DNA from: Candidatus Electrothrix aestuarii
Lineage (GTDB): Bacteria; Desulfobacterota; Desulfobulbia; Desulfobulbales; Desulfobulbaceae
NCBI GenBank assembly: GCA_032595685.2
Contig: CP159373.1
Span: forward strand, 1,013,001 to 1,077,000
Direction of reading: 5' to 3'
Length of the DNA: 64,000 nucleotides
The position numbers were made by a program, and so were the translations under genes. The notes under the pieces were generated by a model. The model saw only the letters and a program-made list of their open reading frames with translations. It was not told where the DNA came from and searched no databases. This document shows positions 8,270-17,955 of the stretch, one piece after another; the stretch's first letter is position 1; each line of letters begins with the position of its first letter.

Positions 8270-10402
8270 GTCGGAACACCTACCCTATGAAGAGGGTATT
8301 AAGACGAGAAGGTAAGGACGGTTAGCACGGACGAGGGACGGTCGGAACACCTACCCTATGAAGAGGGTATTAAGACAGTTTCATGGAGTGCTCCTTAAAA
8401 AAATTTTATAAGTCGGAACACCTACCCTATGAAGAGGGTATTAAGACAAAAAACTTAGTTTTATATCGCAGAGCTTCCATTTCGTCGGAACACCTACCCT
8501 ATGAAGAGGGTATTAAGACCCTCTGAAGGAGCATCCTTACTGGTGATGACAGTCGGAACACCTACCCTATGAAGAGGGTATTAAGACTATATTCTTCTTT
8601 GAGATCGACGATCAGTTTGGTCGGAACACCTACCCTATGAAGAGGGTATTAAGACTAAATCTGGACTTAACATATTAACCTCAGTCGTTAGTCGGAACAC
8701 CTACCCTATGAAGAGGGTATTAAGACTGTCTGCAAACATCGTTAGAACTGATGCCAAGGTCGGAACACCTACCCTATGAAGAGGGTATTAAGACAAATGA
8801 ACCCTCATTTTGATTCCGCAGGTTTTGTCGGAACACCTACCCTATGAAGAGGGTATTAAGACAATGTCAAAAAGTCCATTTCCTAGTGTGGCTAATGTCG
8901 GAACACCTACCCTATGAAGAGGGTATTAAGACGAAGATTCCAAAAGCCACTATTCCCTCAAAAATTGTCGGAACACCTACCCTATGAAGAGGGTATTAAG
9001 ACAGAGCCAGTCCACCCTGTACGCGAGAACACTCGTCGGAACACCTACCCTATGAAGAGGGTATTAAGACTTTTATGCGAGCCGCTTTTTGAGCCGCAGT
9101 TTGTCGGAACACCTACCCTATGAAGAGGGTATTAAGACTCATAGCGTCCTCCATATGGACATAAAAATGGGTCGGAACACCTACCCTATGAAGAGGGTAT
9201 TAAGACAAGAGAATGCTGTATATTGCGAGGTAAGTTTAGTGGTCGGAACACCTACCCTATGAAGAGGGTATTAAGACAGAACAAGACTCTCTCTTTGGTT
9301 TAATTTCTGCAAGTCGGAACACCTACCCTATGAAGAGGGTATTAAGACCAACAGGTAGTCGATCGTCTCGCCCATAACTGCAGGTCGGAACACCTACCCT
9401 ATGAAGAGGGTATTAAGACTTAAAGATTCCCCCCAGTACGGTGAAAAAACTAACCGTCGGAACACCTACCCTATGAAGAGGGTATTAAGACACACACTTC
9501 CGCACCGCATAGGCAGAACCAGAACCGTCGGAACACCTACCCTATGAAGAGGGTATTAAGACTCATTTTGATCAGGATCCCTGCACCTTTACAGTATGTC
9601 GGAACACCTACCCTATGAAGAGGGTATTAAGACCGTTTAGTATTTCATACTTGAACATCGCCCAAGTCGGAACACCTACCCTATGAAGAGGGTATTAAGA
9701 CTCATGGAAAAATGGGCGATATCAGAACAATATCACCGTCGGAACACCTACCCTATGAAGAGGGTATTAAGACTCATTTCCAGCATGGGCAATGATACCG
9801 GCTTGAGAGTCGGAACACCTACCCTATGAAGAGGGTATTAAGACAGTCTGCAAGACTGCTCCAGCTCCAGGCCCTGGTCGGAACACCTACCCTATGAAGA
9901 GGGTATTAAGACCCCGCAGAAGAACTGTACCGCAACCCCATAATGTCGGAACACCTACCCTATGAAGAGGGTATTAAGACCGCCGGCAATTGTTGCATGA
10001 ACTCCTGACAACAGTCGGAACACCTACCCTATGAAGAGGGTATTAAGACTTTTTCTCGAACGTGCTTTTGAACTGCTTCAATGTCGGAACACCTACCCTA
10101 TGAAGAGGGTATTAAGACAGCCACATTGCGAACCAGATTAAGATCATGACCCACGTCGGAACACCTACCCTATGAAGAGGGTATTAAGACTTCTTTTTCA
10201 TGATTATTTTCCTCATTAGATTTTTGTCGGAACACCTACCCTATGAAGAGGGTATTAAGACTTGTACCTCCTTTGGTATTGAGAGACGGTTGTTGTCGGA
10301 ACACCTACCCTATGAAGAGGGTATTAAGACTTAGCTCTTACACTCCTCCTTAACCAGCATCCTTCCGTCGGAACACCTACCCTATGAAGAGGGTATTAAG
10401 AC
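8270..10402 (+). CRISPR. CRISPR array, 31 identical 36-nt repeats, 30 spacers
   Basis: The 36-nt repeat begins GTCGGAACACCTACCC and ends GAGGGTATTAAGAC. ACCCT and AGGGT form its short stem. I counted repeat starts at 8270, 8341, 8412, 8484, 8552, 8620, 8691, 8759, 8827, 8897, 8967, 9035, 9103, 9171, 9242, 9313, 9384, 9456, 9527, 9598, 9666, 9738, 9809, 9877, 9945, 10014, 10083, 10155, 10226, 10295 and 10367. Spacers are 32-36 nt and all different. Every repeat in this block looks identical, so the array is well maintained. The neighbouring cas6 and Cmr genes make it a type III-B substrate. Confidence 0.98.
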
Positions 10403-10482
10403 ACGTAGGGTTCATCGCCCGACCTCCCTGCACCTCACCTTGTAATCACTTAATCATCTCAACAAATCCACCTTTTCTATAG

Positions 10483-10555
10483 TTGCCGAATTTCACAAGT
10501 ATCGGTTACAATATCCTTGCCCCCTGAAAAATATGCCGCCATTTGCCGGATGGCG
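10483..10555 (+). promoter_or_regulatory. Promoter and possible operator of the UPF0175/PIN pair
   Basis: TTGCCG (10483-10488) and TACAAT (10507-10512) are 18 bases apart. Downstream, CGCCAT (10537-10542) and ATGGCG (10550-10555) form an inverted repeat of the kind bound by autoregulating antitoxins. This is inference from position and pattern. The rest of 10403-10599 shows nothing further. Confidence 0.4.
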
Positions 10556-10599
10556 ACATTTCGCAAAATCTTCTTTGTTTGGAAAAAGGTGGAAACCAG

Positions 10600-10863
10600 A
10601 TGAGTACATTGAACATACAATTTGAAGTGCCAAGAATGGCACTTGCCCAGACAGGGCTGGATTTGGAAAATATAAGCCGTGATGTTAAACAGATGTTCGC
10701 AATCTTTCTTTATGAGCACAAAAAAATTTCTTTAAGCAAAGCCTGTGAAATAGGCGGGATGACACAGTGGGAATTCTTTGAAATGAATAAAGCCGTGAAG
10801 ACATCCATTCATTACAACAAGGAAGACCTGAAGAACGATATGGAGAAACTGGCGGATGTCTAA
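10600..10863 (+). CDS. UPF0175 family antitoxin
   Basis: The 87-residue protein starts at ATG 10600 behind an AGGTGG ribosome-binding site. An earlier in-frame start at 10543 lacks such a site. The sequence reads IQFEVPRMALAQTGLDLENI, then ISLSKACEIGGMTQWEFFEM, which matches UPF0175, a small helix-turn-helix-like family that precedes PIN toxins. The ATG of the PIN gene overlaps its end by 8 bp, so the two are translationally coupled. The pair sits between two CRISPR repeat blocks. Confidence 0.8.
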   Translation: MSTLNIQFEVPRMALAQTGLDLENISRDVKQMFAIFLYEHKKISLSKACEIGGMTQWEFFEMNKAVKTSIHYNKEDLKNDMEKLADV

Positions 10864-11311
10864 AATAGTTATTGCTGACTCATCCTGCCTTATCGGACTG
10901 TGCAAAATTAATAAGCTCTTTGTTCTTGAGAAAATTTTTGAGAACATCCTGATTCCTGAAGCGGTTTATCACGAAGTGGTGATCAAAGGAAAAGGGAGGC
11001 AGGGTGCAGAGGAGGTTAAAAATTCCGACTGGATTGAACAACGAAAAATCATGAATACGCTGGCGGTTAAAGCATTAAGAATAGGTCTCGGCCCTGGTGA
11101 ATCAGAGGCCATAATTTTGGCAGATGAGTGCAAAGCGGATTTTTTGATTCTTGACGACCTGAAGGCGCGTCAGACGGCGGAAGAACTCGGATTAACTGTT
11201 GTTGGAACTGTAGCCCTACTGAAGAAGGCCTGGGAAAAAGATTTGATAGAAAGTTTTGAAGACACATTAACAGACTTGAGTAATGTCGGGTTCAGGTTTT
11301 CGGTTTCGTGA
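10856..11311 (+). CDS. PIN-domain (DUF3368) ribonuclease toxin
   Basis: The 151-residue protein opens KIVIADSSCLIGL with the first catalytic Asp of the PIN fold. It carries the acidic motif GLGPGESEAIILA and the ADFLILDDLKARQTAEELGL segment typical of DUF3368 PIN proteins. These are single-strand RNases paired with UPF0175 antitoxins. All expected acidic residues appear present, so the toxin is probably functional. It ends 6 bp before a further CRISPR repeat. Confidence 0.85.
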   Translation: MSKIVIADSSCLIGLCKINKLFVLEKIFENILIPEAVYHEVVIKGKGRQGAEEVKNSDWIEQRKIMNTLAVKALRIGLGPGESEAIILADECKADFLILDDLKARQTAEELGLTVVGTVALLKKAWEKDLIESFEDTLTDLSNVGFRFSVS

Positions 11312-11317
11312 CAACCT

Positions 11318-11525
11318 GTCGGAACACCTACCCTATGAAGAGGGTATTAAGACCGATACTTCTAACCGAACTGTTGCGGGAGCACGTCGGAACACCTACT
11401 GCTTAGTAAAGTCTAAAATTTAGGGTTAAACGTGTCGCCCCCGATTAATCTTCGGGGCTTACCTTGAGACAACAACCCTAAAACTTAGCTATGACTGAGC
11501 ACTACCCTATGAAGAGGGTATTAAG
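11318..11525 (+). CRISPR. Distal CRISPR fragment: one full repeat plus a repeat split by an insertion
   Basis: A perfect repeat lies at 11318-11353, followed by a 32-nt spacer (11354-11385). The next repeat begins at 11386, reads 14 bases up to CCTAC, and is interrupted. Its remainder resumes at 11502 with CTACCCTATG and ends at 11525, lacking the final AC. This is the degenerate, leader-distal end of the array and is separated from the main block by the toxin-antitoxin pair. Confidence 0.9.
11400..11501. mobile_element. 102-bp MITE-like element inserted in a CRISPR repeat
   Basis: The insert has 28-bp imperfect terminal inverted repeats (11400-11427 and 11474-11501, 21 of 28 positions matching by eye), both beginning TGCT and ending TTTAGGGTT toward the centre. 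It is flanked by a 4-bp duplication CTAC (11396-11399 and 11502-11505) taken from the CRISPR repeat itself. The centre holds a hairpin with CCCCGA/TCGGGG arms. It has no coding capacity. The parent transposon is not in the window. Confidence 0.75.
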
Positions 11526-11690
11526 TGTAGGGGCGACCGGTCGGTCGCCCTGACGTGTCTCTGCTCTTACTCCTACCGTCTCCAGAGAATACTCAGGGTG
11601 TTACCCTGAGCTGATACATACAGCCCCGTTGGGGCAATGCCCTGAAAGGGCAATATATATCAGGCCGAGGTAACACCCCGGCCAAATCCC
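11526..11690. repeat. Cluster of short hairpin repeats
   Basis: Successive small palindromes lie here: GGGCGACC/GGTCGCCC near 11531-11550, CTCAGGGT/ACCCTGAG at 11592-11610, GCCCC/GGGGC at 11623-11635, GCCCT/AGGGC at 11639-11651, and GGCC arms near 11663-11683. The pattern is that of dispersed intergenic repeat elements. The remaining bases to 11919 hold no gene that I can support, only the ribosome-binding site of the next gene. Confidence 0.5.
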
Positions 11691-11919
11691 CTCCCGCAAC
11701 CCTGCGACGCAGGCATTTCTCACCCAAATCGGGTATGATGAGGACGAAACTGAAATTCACCTACTCCTCAACACCACCCGGAGACTGTCCCATGCTCCAG
11801 CCGCATAAGTATCCTCGCCGTTTCCTCCTTGCCGTATTGATCAGCTGATCTTTCTCTCCTGAAAATCTCCAGGATAACGGATTATTGCCAAGTATTCACT
11901 ACAAGAGGAGGCACATCAG

Positions 11920-12651
11920 GTGACCAAAAACTTCATTCGTTCTTTTCTCTCCGCTTCTCTCAATCTTCTCTTTCCCCCGTCTTGCCCCTCCTGCATGGTA
12001 TTAACCGGGCAAGGCACCGGATATTTGTGTGAAGATTGCCTGGCCCGTTTACAGCTTATCACCCCGCCTTTTTGTACCTGTTGCGGCACCCCGCTGAATC
12101 TCGGCGATAACCGCCTCTGCCTCACCTGCCTGGACAGCCCCCTGCCTTTTCAGGCCCGATCATGCTTTCTCTATCAGGAGCCGATAAGCACGCTTACCCG
12201 CCAAGTCAAATTCACTGGCAACCTCACCGGCCTGCGCTCTCTTGCAGCCTTGGCACGAGAAACACCCGCCTTTCAGAACCTCAACAAACCGGATCTTATC
12301 CTCCCTGTTCCTCTGCACATTCAGCGCCTGCGCGAGCGGGGCTTTAACCAATCGCTGCTCCTGACAAGGGCCTGTTTTCCCGAATGGAAGCCACTCATCC
12401 GCTTTGACATCCTGAAACGCCAGCGATCCACTATTCCTCAAACCCGGCTTAGCGGCAAGGCTCGCCGTAATAATCTCCATAAGGCCTTTGCTGTAGCATC
12501 CCCCCATCTCGTACAGGGAAAACAGATTCTTTTAGTGGATGATGTTCTTACCACCGGCTCAACGCTCAAGGAATGCGCCAAAATTTTATTAGAGGCAGGA
12601 GCGGTGGAAATTACAGCCTTTACCATCGCCAGAAGCGGCGTTACGGGATAA
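11920..12651 (+). CDS. comF: ComF family phosphoribosyltransferase-like protein
   Basis: The 243-residue protein starts at GTG 11920 behind an AGGAGG site. The N-terminus has the ComF zinc-finger cysteines (CPSC, CEDC, CTCCG, CLTC). The C-terminus has the PRPP-binding loop ILLVDDVLTTGSTLKEC. ComF proteins are linked to uptake or processing of single-stranded DNA during transformation in several bacteria, although many carriers are not known to be competent. The gene stands alone, with no other competence gene visible. Confidence 0.9.
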   Translation: MTKNFIRSFLSASLNLLFPPSCPSCMVLTGQGTGYLCEDCLARLQLITPPFCTCCGTPLNLGDNRLCLTCLDSPLPFQARSCFLYQEPISTLTRQVKFTGNLTGLRSLAALARETPAFQNLNKPDLILPVPLHIQRLRERGFNQSLLLTRACFPEWKPLIRFDILKRQRSTIPQTRLSGKARRNNLHKAFAVASPHLVQGKQILLVDDVLTTGSTLKECAKILLEAGAVEITAFTIARSGVTG

Positions 12652-12820
12652 GAGAGGTTGAAAAAACACCCTGTTCCATCCATGAAATCATACCAAGGGT
12701 ACAGGGTTACTATTTACTTCTCACTCCCATTATGTTTTAAAAGCATGCAAAAAAGATGACCCCTCCAACATGGTGGGATAAAAAAAATAGTGAATTTCCT
12801 CCTTACTCCTCTGCTTCACT

Positions 12821-15163
12821 ATGAAAAAACAGTTTCATAACATATATACTCCGAATAGACTGCTTCGCTTTCTCCTTCTGGTTATTCCAGTCATGCTCCT
12901 GAGTGCCTTCATCTCTCTTCTTTTCTATCTGGATGAAAAAAGACATCAGGACGATCTGCACAAAGGGGAAGAAACCTATGTCATAGGGCACCACGAGCAA
13001 CGAATACGCGAAACATTCCTCAACATAACGAGCGACATAAACATATTAAGTAAGTTATATTCAGAAAACTCCCATAAGGAGCATCCTGAAAATGCCCTCA
13101 AAAATTTTGAACAAATACTGCGTATTTTCTCAGAACATAAGCAAGTATACGATCAAGCCCGGCTGATCAACAACGAGGGCATGGAAAAGATACGCATTAA
13201 TCTTGTTGCCGGTCAAAGTGTCCTCGTTCCCCAAGAAAAACTCCAAAATAAGGGGGGACGCTATTATTTTCAGGATTCGATCAAGCTCAAGCAGGGAGAG
13301 GTCTTTATCTCCCCCTTTGACCTGAATATGGAGCATTGCACCATCGAAATACCCCATAAGCCCATGCTCCGTTTCGGAGCTCCTGTTTTTGATCACACAG
13401 GCAAGAAGCAAGGAGTCGTCATACTCAATTATCTTGGCCAGGAAATTCTCAACCAACTGACTGAGGATACCAGCGATCGTCTTAACGGTAAGCTTATGCT
13501 TCTGAACCGGGACGGATACTGGTTACATGGAGAGCAACAGGAAGATAACTGGGCCTTTATGTGGCCGGAGAAAGCGGACCGAACCTTTGGGGCCAGATAT
13601 CCTGAGGCCTGGGAAACAATCTCAAAACAGAATAGAGGGCAGTTTCAGATTAACGAAACCCTTTTCACCTTTACAACAATCCGCCCCCTCACCACAGGAA
13701 TGATTTCCGGTATCGGAGGATGCATTTCTCCCTCTGAGCAACAGAGTCAGGAAATCAAAGCTGGAGACTATTACTGGAAACTGGTCACCAAACTCCCCCT
13801 CACCCAAATAGAACAAGAACACCTCGCTCCAGTCCGATACAGCCTCTTGCTGTTTAATATCCTCCTTTTTATTCTGCTGGGACCTCTTGGCTGGCTTCTG
13901 ATCAGTTTTTATACAGGCCGTGAGGCAACCCGCCAGGAGTTAAATCATTTCAAAAATGTTTTGGACAAGACCCATGACTGTGTCTTCATGTTTGACCCCA
14001 AGACAATGTATTTCACCTACGTCAATCAGGGGGCACAAAAACAGGTCGGTTACAGCCCCGAAGAATTTCTCAAGCTGAGACCGGTTGATATTAAACCTGA
14101 GTTTACGGAAGAAAAATTTCAAAAAATAGCAACTACGTTAATTAAGGAAGAAAGCAAGGCCCTGTTCTTCCAAACTGTACATGAGCATAAAAACGGGACC
14201 AGGATCCCCGTTGAGATCCACCTCCAGTATATCGAACCGGAACACAGTGCAGCCTGCTTTGTTGCTATCGTCCGTGATATAAGCGAGAGAAGAAAGGCGG
14301 AAGAGGCCTTGAAGGCAGCTCATCAACGGCTTCTCACCGTCCTGGACAGTATGGACGCGATGGTCTATGTCATTGATGCAGACTCATACGAGATCCTATT
14401 TCTCAACAGATACGCTGAAGAAATTTTCGGCGATCTTACAGGGACCATCTGCTGGAAGGGCTTACAAAAAGAGCGCAATAAACCTTGTGATTTCTGCCCC
14501 AACGACCTTCTGCGCAACAGCAGTGAATATGCGGACAAGAGCTATGTCTGGGAACGGCGAAATCCGTTCAATAAACGATGGTACGAACTCCACGATCGGG
14601 TCATTCGATGGTTTGATGGCCGTGATGTCAAAATCCAAATCGCCACCGATATCACGGAACGCAAAATTATGGAGCAACAGCTACATTATAATGCCTACCA
14701 TGATTGCCTGACAGGATTGGCAAACAGGCTGCTTTTCTATGAACGCCTGAAACAGGAATTGACTTCTGCGGAAAAGAACACTACAAAATTGGCCCTGGTT
14801 TTTATTGATCTAAATAAATTCAAACCGGTTAACGATCAGTACGGACATGATATCGGGGATCTTCTTCTTCAGGAGGTGGCCAGACGCCTGCTTTCCTCTG
14901 TCCAGGAGACAGATCTGGTTGCCCGAATGGGCGGAGATGAGTTTGTTCTTTTACTCCCCGACGTACAAGGAACAGACGAGGTAATGCAGGTAATCAGGAA
15001 GCTCAATACGGCTTTGGAAGATCCTTGCCAGCTGTCCCTCACCCTGGTACTGACGATCTCCGCTGCGATGGGTACAGCGATCTACCCGGACGACGGGACC
15101 TCAGAGGATGAGCTCTTGAATGCGGCTGATAGGAGGATGTACAGCAATAAGAGGGAGGGATAA
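12821..15163 (+). CDS. Membrane sensor with two PAS domains and a GGDEF domain
   Basis: The 780-residue protein has a membrane segment at about 14-36, a periplasmic sensor region at about 37-338 that resembles a double-Cache fold (RLINNEGMEKIRI), a second membrane segment at about 340-364, PAS domains at about 372-490 and 500-614, and a GGDEF domain from about 625. The motif RMGGDEFVLLLPD is intact, so cyclic-di-GMP synthesis is expected. The inhibitory-site position has QETD instead of RxxD, which suggests no product inhibition at that site. The second PAS has cysteines (CWKG, CDFCP) that might bind metal or sense redox. It ends 8 bp from the convergent exporter gene. Confidence 0.9.
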   Translation: MKKQFHNIYTPNRLLRFLLLVIPVMLLSAFISLLFYLDEKRHQDDLHKGEETYVIGHHEQRIRETFLNITSDINILSKLYSENSHKEHPENALKNFEQILRIFSEHKQVYDQARLINNEGMEKIRINLVAGQSVLVPQEKLQNKGGRYYFQDSIKLKQGEVFISPFDLNMEHCTIEIPHKPMLRFGAPVFDHTGKKQGVVILNYLGQEILNQLTEDTSDRLNGKLMLLNRDGYWLHGEQQEDNWAFMWPEKADRTFGARYPEAWETISKQNRGQFQINETLFTFTTIRPLTTGMISGIGGCISPSEQQSQEIKAGDYYWKLVTKLPLTQIEQEHLAPVRYSLLLFNILLFILLGPLGWLLISFYTGREATRQELNHFKNVLDKTHDCVFMFDPKTMYFTYVNQGAQKQVGYSPEEFLKLRPVDIKPEFTEEKFQKIATTLIKEESKALFFQTVHEHKNGTRIPVEIHLQYIEPEHSAACFVAIVRDISERRKAEEALKAAHQRLLTVLDSMDAMVYVIDADSYEILFLNRYAEEIFGDLTGTICWKGLQKERNKPCDFCPNDLLRNSSEYADKSYVWERRNPFNKRWYELHDRVIRWFDGRDVKIQIATDITERKIMEQQLHYNAYHDCLTGLANRLLFYERLKQELTSAEKNTTKLALVFIDLNKFKPVNDQYGHDIGDLLLQEVARRLLSSVQETDLVARMGGDEFVLLLPDVQGTDEVMQVIRKLNTALEDPCQLSLTLVLTISAAMGTAIYPDDGTSEDELLNAADRRMYSNKREG

Positions 15164-15171
15164 TTCTGACT

Positions 15172-17955
15172 TTAAAAATTGCGGGTAACCGGGGAAGAAC
15201 TTTTTTCCTGAAGTCTTCCTTTATCCATAACCCAATGACGCCATTGATGGTCTTCATGCAACTTCTGCTGAATATTACGTTCTGCCTGCCATAAAGCATG
15301 ATAGCGTGATTGTGGGTCTTCTACGAGATCTTTAGGGTGACCATCTTCTACAATCTTACCCTGTTCCATGACTAAAACTCTGTTAAACCCCAAAGCTTCA
15401 TCAATATCATGCGAGACAAAAAACAAAGTAGCATTCTGCCAATATTGACGACAACGCTGTAAAAATTCTCTTCGTTTTTTTCGGTCCAAGCCTCGGAATG
15501 GCTCATCCAGAATAACCAAGCGAACGTTGTTACGCAGCAAGGCCCTTCCTAAACGCACTCGTTGTCCTTGGCCACCAGAGAGCAACCCTCCATTCTCGCC
15601 AAGACGTGTCGTCAAATCGTTCGCAAGTCTATCGGTTACGTCTGCGAGATCAACCAAATGCATCAACTCACCCAGAGAACACCCCATCTCACCATAGGTA
15701 CCATACTGTAAATTTTCTTCCAGGGAACGATTCCACAGCTGAACTCCCGGATCAACCCATGCTGTTTCTTTACGGAGGCGAGACAAGCGATCTCCATGTA
15801 GCAGTTCATTGTTGACAGACACATAACCAGATGCAGGTTGATGCCAGCCAAGCAGCAGGCCGACAAAACTTGATTTTCCTGCACCAGACGGGCCAACCAC
15901 TGCAACATGATCTCCACTGTTAACCTTGAGATTAATATCTCTCAGCAATACGTGCCCACCTCCATGAACCTCAACATCATTCATCAAGAGAGATACTCCC
16001 ACTGGTGTCTCCCCAGACGATGGTACTTTTATATTTTCTGCATCATTGGTATCACAGGAAGAAGTACTGCCTTTTGTTTGCAGTTCCTCGTGATACCAAA
16101 GTTCTGCTTCCTCACTGCTGTCACGCATCTCTAAAAGACGAAGTATACGATTATGATGCATAGAATACTGCTGAAAAGTGCCTGCTAAAGCCTGTCCCAA
16201 TACAGGGAGTTTCATAACCCAATAAAGCAGCAGCAAGACTCCACCTGCTTCCCCGCCTCCTTTAAGATAGCTAAACAGTATCCAAACAGCTGAAAATGTC
16301 CCAACCAAGCTCTGCATACCAACAGCAGCAAGACTGGTCAGATGAAAACTCATACCAGCCTGTGACCATTTCACCAGCATACTCTCATGTTCAACAGATA
16401 TTGATCGTTCTCCCCTATGGGTACGGATAGGGACTAATCCAAGTAATGCATCAAGATAGAAACGGCTGAGTGCACCGACATGGCTACGAAAACGCAGATC
16501 CTGCTCTTTCAGCCAAGACTGGGTAAATAATGACACACCAATTATGAACAATGAGGCTGATACAGCTATAGCAGCCTCCGATGGATTCAACCAAATAATC
16601 CCGGCAGTGATTAAAATAATTTCAAAAATACTTTTGAATGCCGTAACGGCCAAGTCAGGTACTCCCCGTAACCCCCTAAGATCATAAACACGCTGGGCCA
16701 TATCTGAAGTCAAGCGGCTGTAAAAATAACGATCTCCAAGCCGAGGTATCTTCTGTAAGATGGACACCCGAAAGCGAATTTCGAGCCATTGGCCTATACG
16801 GAGTGCCGTCGCTGCACCTGAGAGTTCCAACATCAGCATAGCGGAAAAAAAAGCAATAAGTGCGCCCAAAAACTCTGTTCGATAATAGGTCAATTCTGAA
16901 AAGTTCGTAATTTCAAACACACCTTTAAGCAACAGAATTTCAAGAGCTGCCCCAATGGAACTCAGTACAACAGTGAGAGCAAGTACGATTGGGAAAAAAC
17001 GACTTTTCTCTAATATCGTTCCGAGAATTTCTCTCCCCGCCTTACGCTCTTTTTCCTGAAATTTTGCTGAAACTTCAGAAGAAATAAACGAGTTGCTTTG
17101 TTCGGCATCTTCACCTTCCCTCTCAGCATGGTCTGCTTCCTGCGTTGCCTTCTTTCCACAGACTGAAATCAGGACAGCGCCATATAAAAACACTCCCTCT
17201 TGGTTTTTTCGAACACACCAGTATTTTTCCGGGACAACAGTATACATATCATCCTCGGAACAGCTGGCAACACTCTCTGCAAACTCCCGCAATACCTTTC
17301 CTGCCTCTGTCCCTGCCAGAATGCCCTTTGTACGTACTAAAGTGTCAGTCAGGCGTACTGATGCATCTAATGAAGCAACATCCTGCCAGGTTTCAGACTC
17401 CAAAGCCTGAACAACTAATTCTTCAATAAGTTGAGATGGTATATCTAAAAGATTCAAACGAGCCTGCAATGCGGCGATAAAAGTATCTTCACTCACCCAG
17501 GCCCTGGCAAAGTCTTCTGTTACTGGAAATGAATGAATATACAGGCTATTCAAGAGACGTTTGCGGGTCCACCAAGTCCGACCGGTGGAAGGATCCATAA
17601 CCTGAACAAAATTCTTATGAAGCCGCCAGAGTACAACAAAATGAGTTAAGCCCCCTGGTTGCCGAATGACAACAAGGGCTGGTAATGCGCTGGCTTCAGA
17701 GAGCAACAGGTGATCTTCCGGTACCATAATCTGGACGGCATCAAGCCCCAGAGCAACGGAAATTTCTTCAAGCGTATCAATGGAAGTACCATCGACATCG
17801 GTCATACAGGCTTCACGAAGACGCCCATAATGAACAGGGATATCAAAACCAGCTAATAACGACTTTAAAGAAGCCGGACCACAATCCATAGAAGAGGTCT
17901 GGACAACTTCAGGAATCAGGAAACGTCTTTTGGGAAATGTTCCTCGAAACATCAT
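15172..17955 (-). CDS. C39-peptidase ABC exporter (leader-cleaving peptide transporter)
   Basis: The 927-residue protein fuses an N-terminal C39 cysteine peptidase, an ABC membrane domain and an ATPase. The peptidase has Gln19, Cys25 in SSMDCGPASLKSLL, His105 in GGLTHFVVL and Asp121 in VMDPSTG, so it looks active. Residues about 150-320 form an extra region with no family match that I recognise. Membrane helices start near 321. The ATPase has GPSGAGKSS, LSGGQGQRVRLG and LVILDEP. Such PCAT/bacteriocin exporters remove a leader after Gly-Gly-like sites during export. Its likely substrates are the two small peptides encoded just upstream. The start overlaps the preceding membrane protein by 4 bp. 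Confidence 0.93.
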   Translation of the reverse strand: MMFRGTFPKRRFLIPEVVQTSSMDCGPASLKSLLAGFDIPVHYGRLREACMTDVDGTSIDTLEEISVALGLDAVQIMVPEDHLLLSEASALPALVVIRQPGGLTHFVVLWRLHKNFVQVMDPSTGRTWWTRKRLLNSLYIHSFPVTEDFARAWVSEDTFIAALQARLNLLDIPSQLIEELVVQALESETWQDVASLDASVRLTDTLVRTKGILAGTEAGKVLREFAESVASCSEDDMYTVVPEKYWCVRKNQEGVFLYGAVLISVCGKKATQEADHAEREGEDAEQSNSFISSEVSAKFQEKERKAGREILGTILEKSRFFPIVLALTVVLSSIGAALEILLLKGVFEITNFSELTYYRTEFLGALIAFFSAMLMLELSGAATALRIGQWLEIRFRVSILQKIPRLGDRYFYSRLTSDMAQRVYDLRGLRGVPDLAVTAFKSIFEIILITAGIIWLNPSEAAIAVSASLFIIGVSLFTQSWLKEQDLRFRSHVGALSRFYLDALLGLVPIRTHRGERSISVEHESMLVKWSQAGMSFHLTSLAAVGMQSLVGTFSAVWILFSYLKGGGEAGGVLLLLYWVMKLPVLGQALAGTFQQYSMHHNRILRLLEMRDSSEEAELWYHEELQTKGSTSSCDTNDAENIKVPSSGETPVGVSLLMNDVEVHGGGHVLLRDINLKVNSGDHVAVVGPSGAGKSSFVGLLLGWHQPASGYVSVNNELLHGDRLSRLRKETAWVDPGVQLWNRSLEENLQYGTYGEMGCSLGELMHLVDLADVTDRLANDLTTRLGENGGLLSGGQGQRVRLGRALLRNNVRLVILDEPFRGLDRKKRREFLQRCRQYWQNATLFFVSHDIDEALGFNRVLVMEQGKIVEDGHPKDLVEDPQSRYHALWQAERNIQQKLHEDHQWRHWVMDKGRLQEKSSSPVTRNF

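Noticed and set aside
8914-9123. Open frame inside the CRISPR array
   Set aside because: It is built from repeat and spacer sequence and has no ribosome-binding site.
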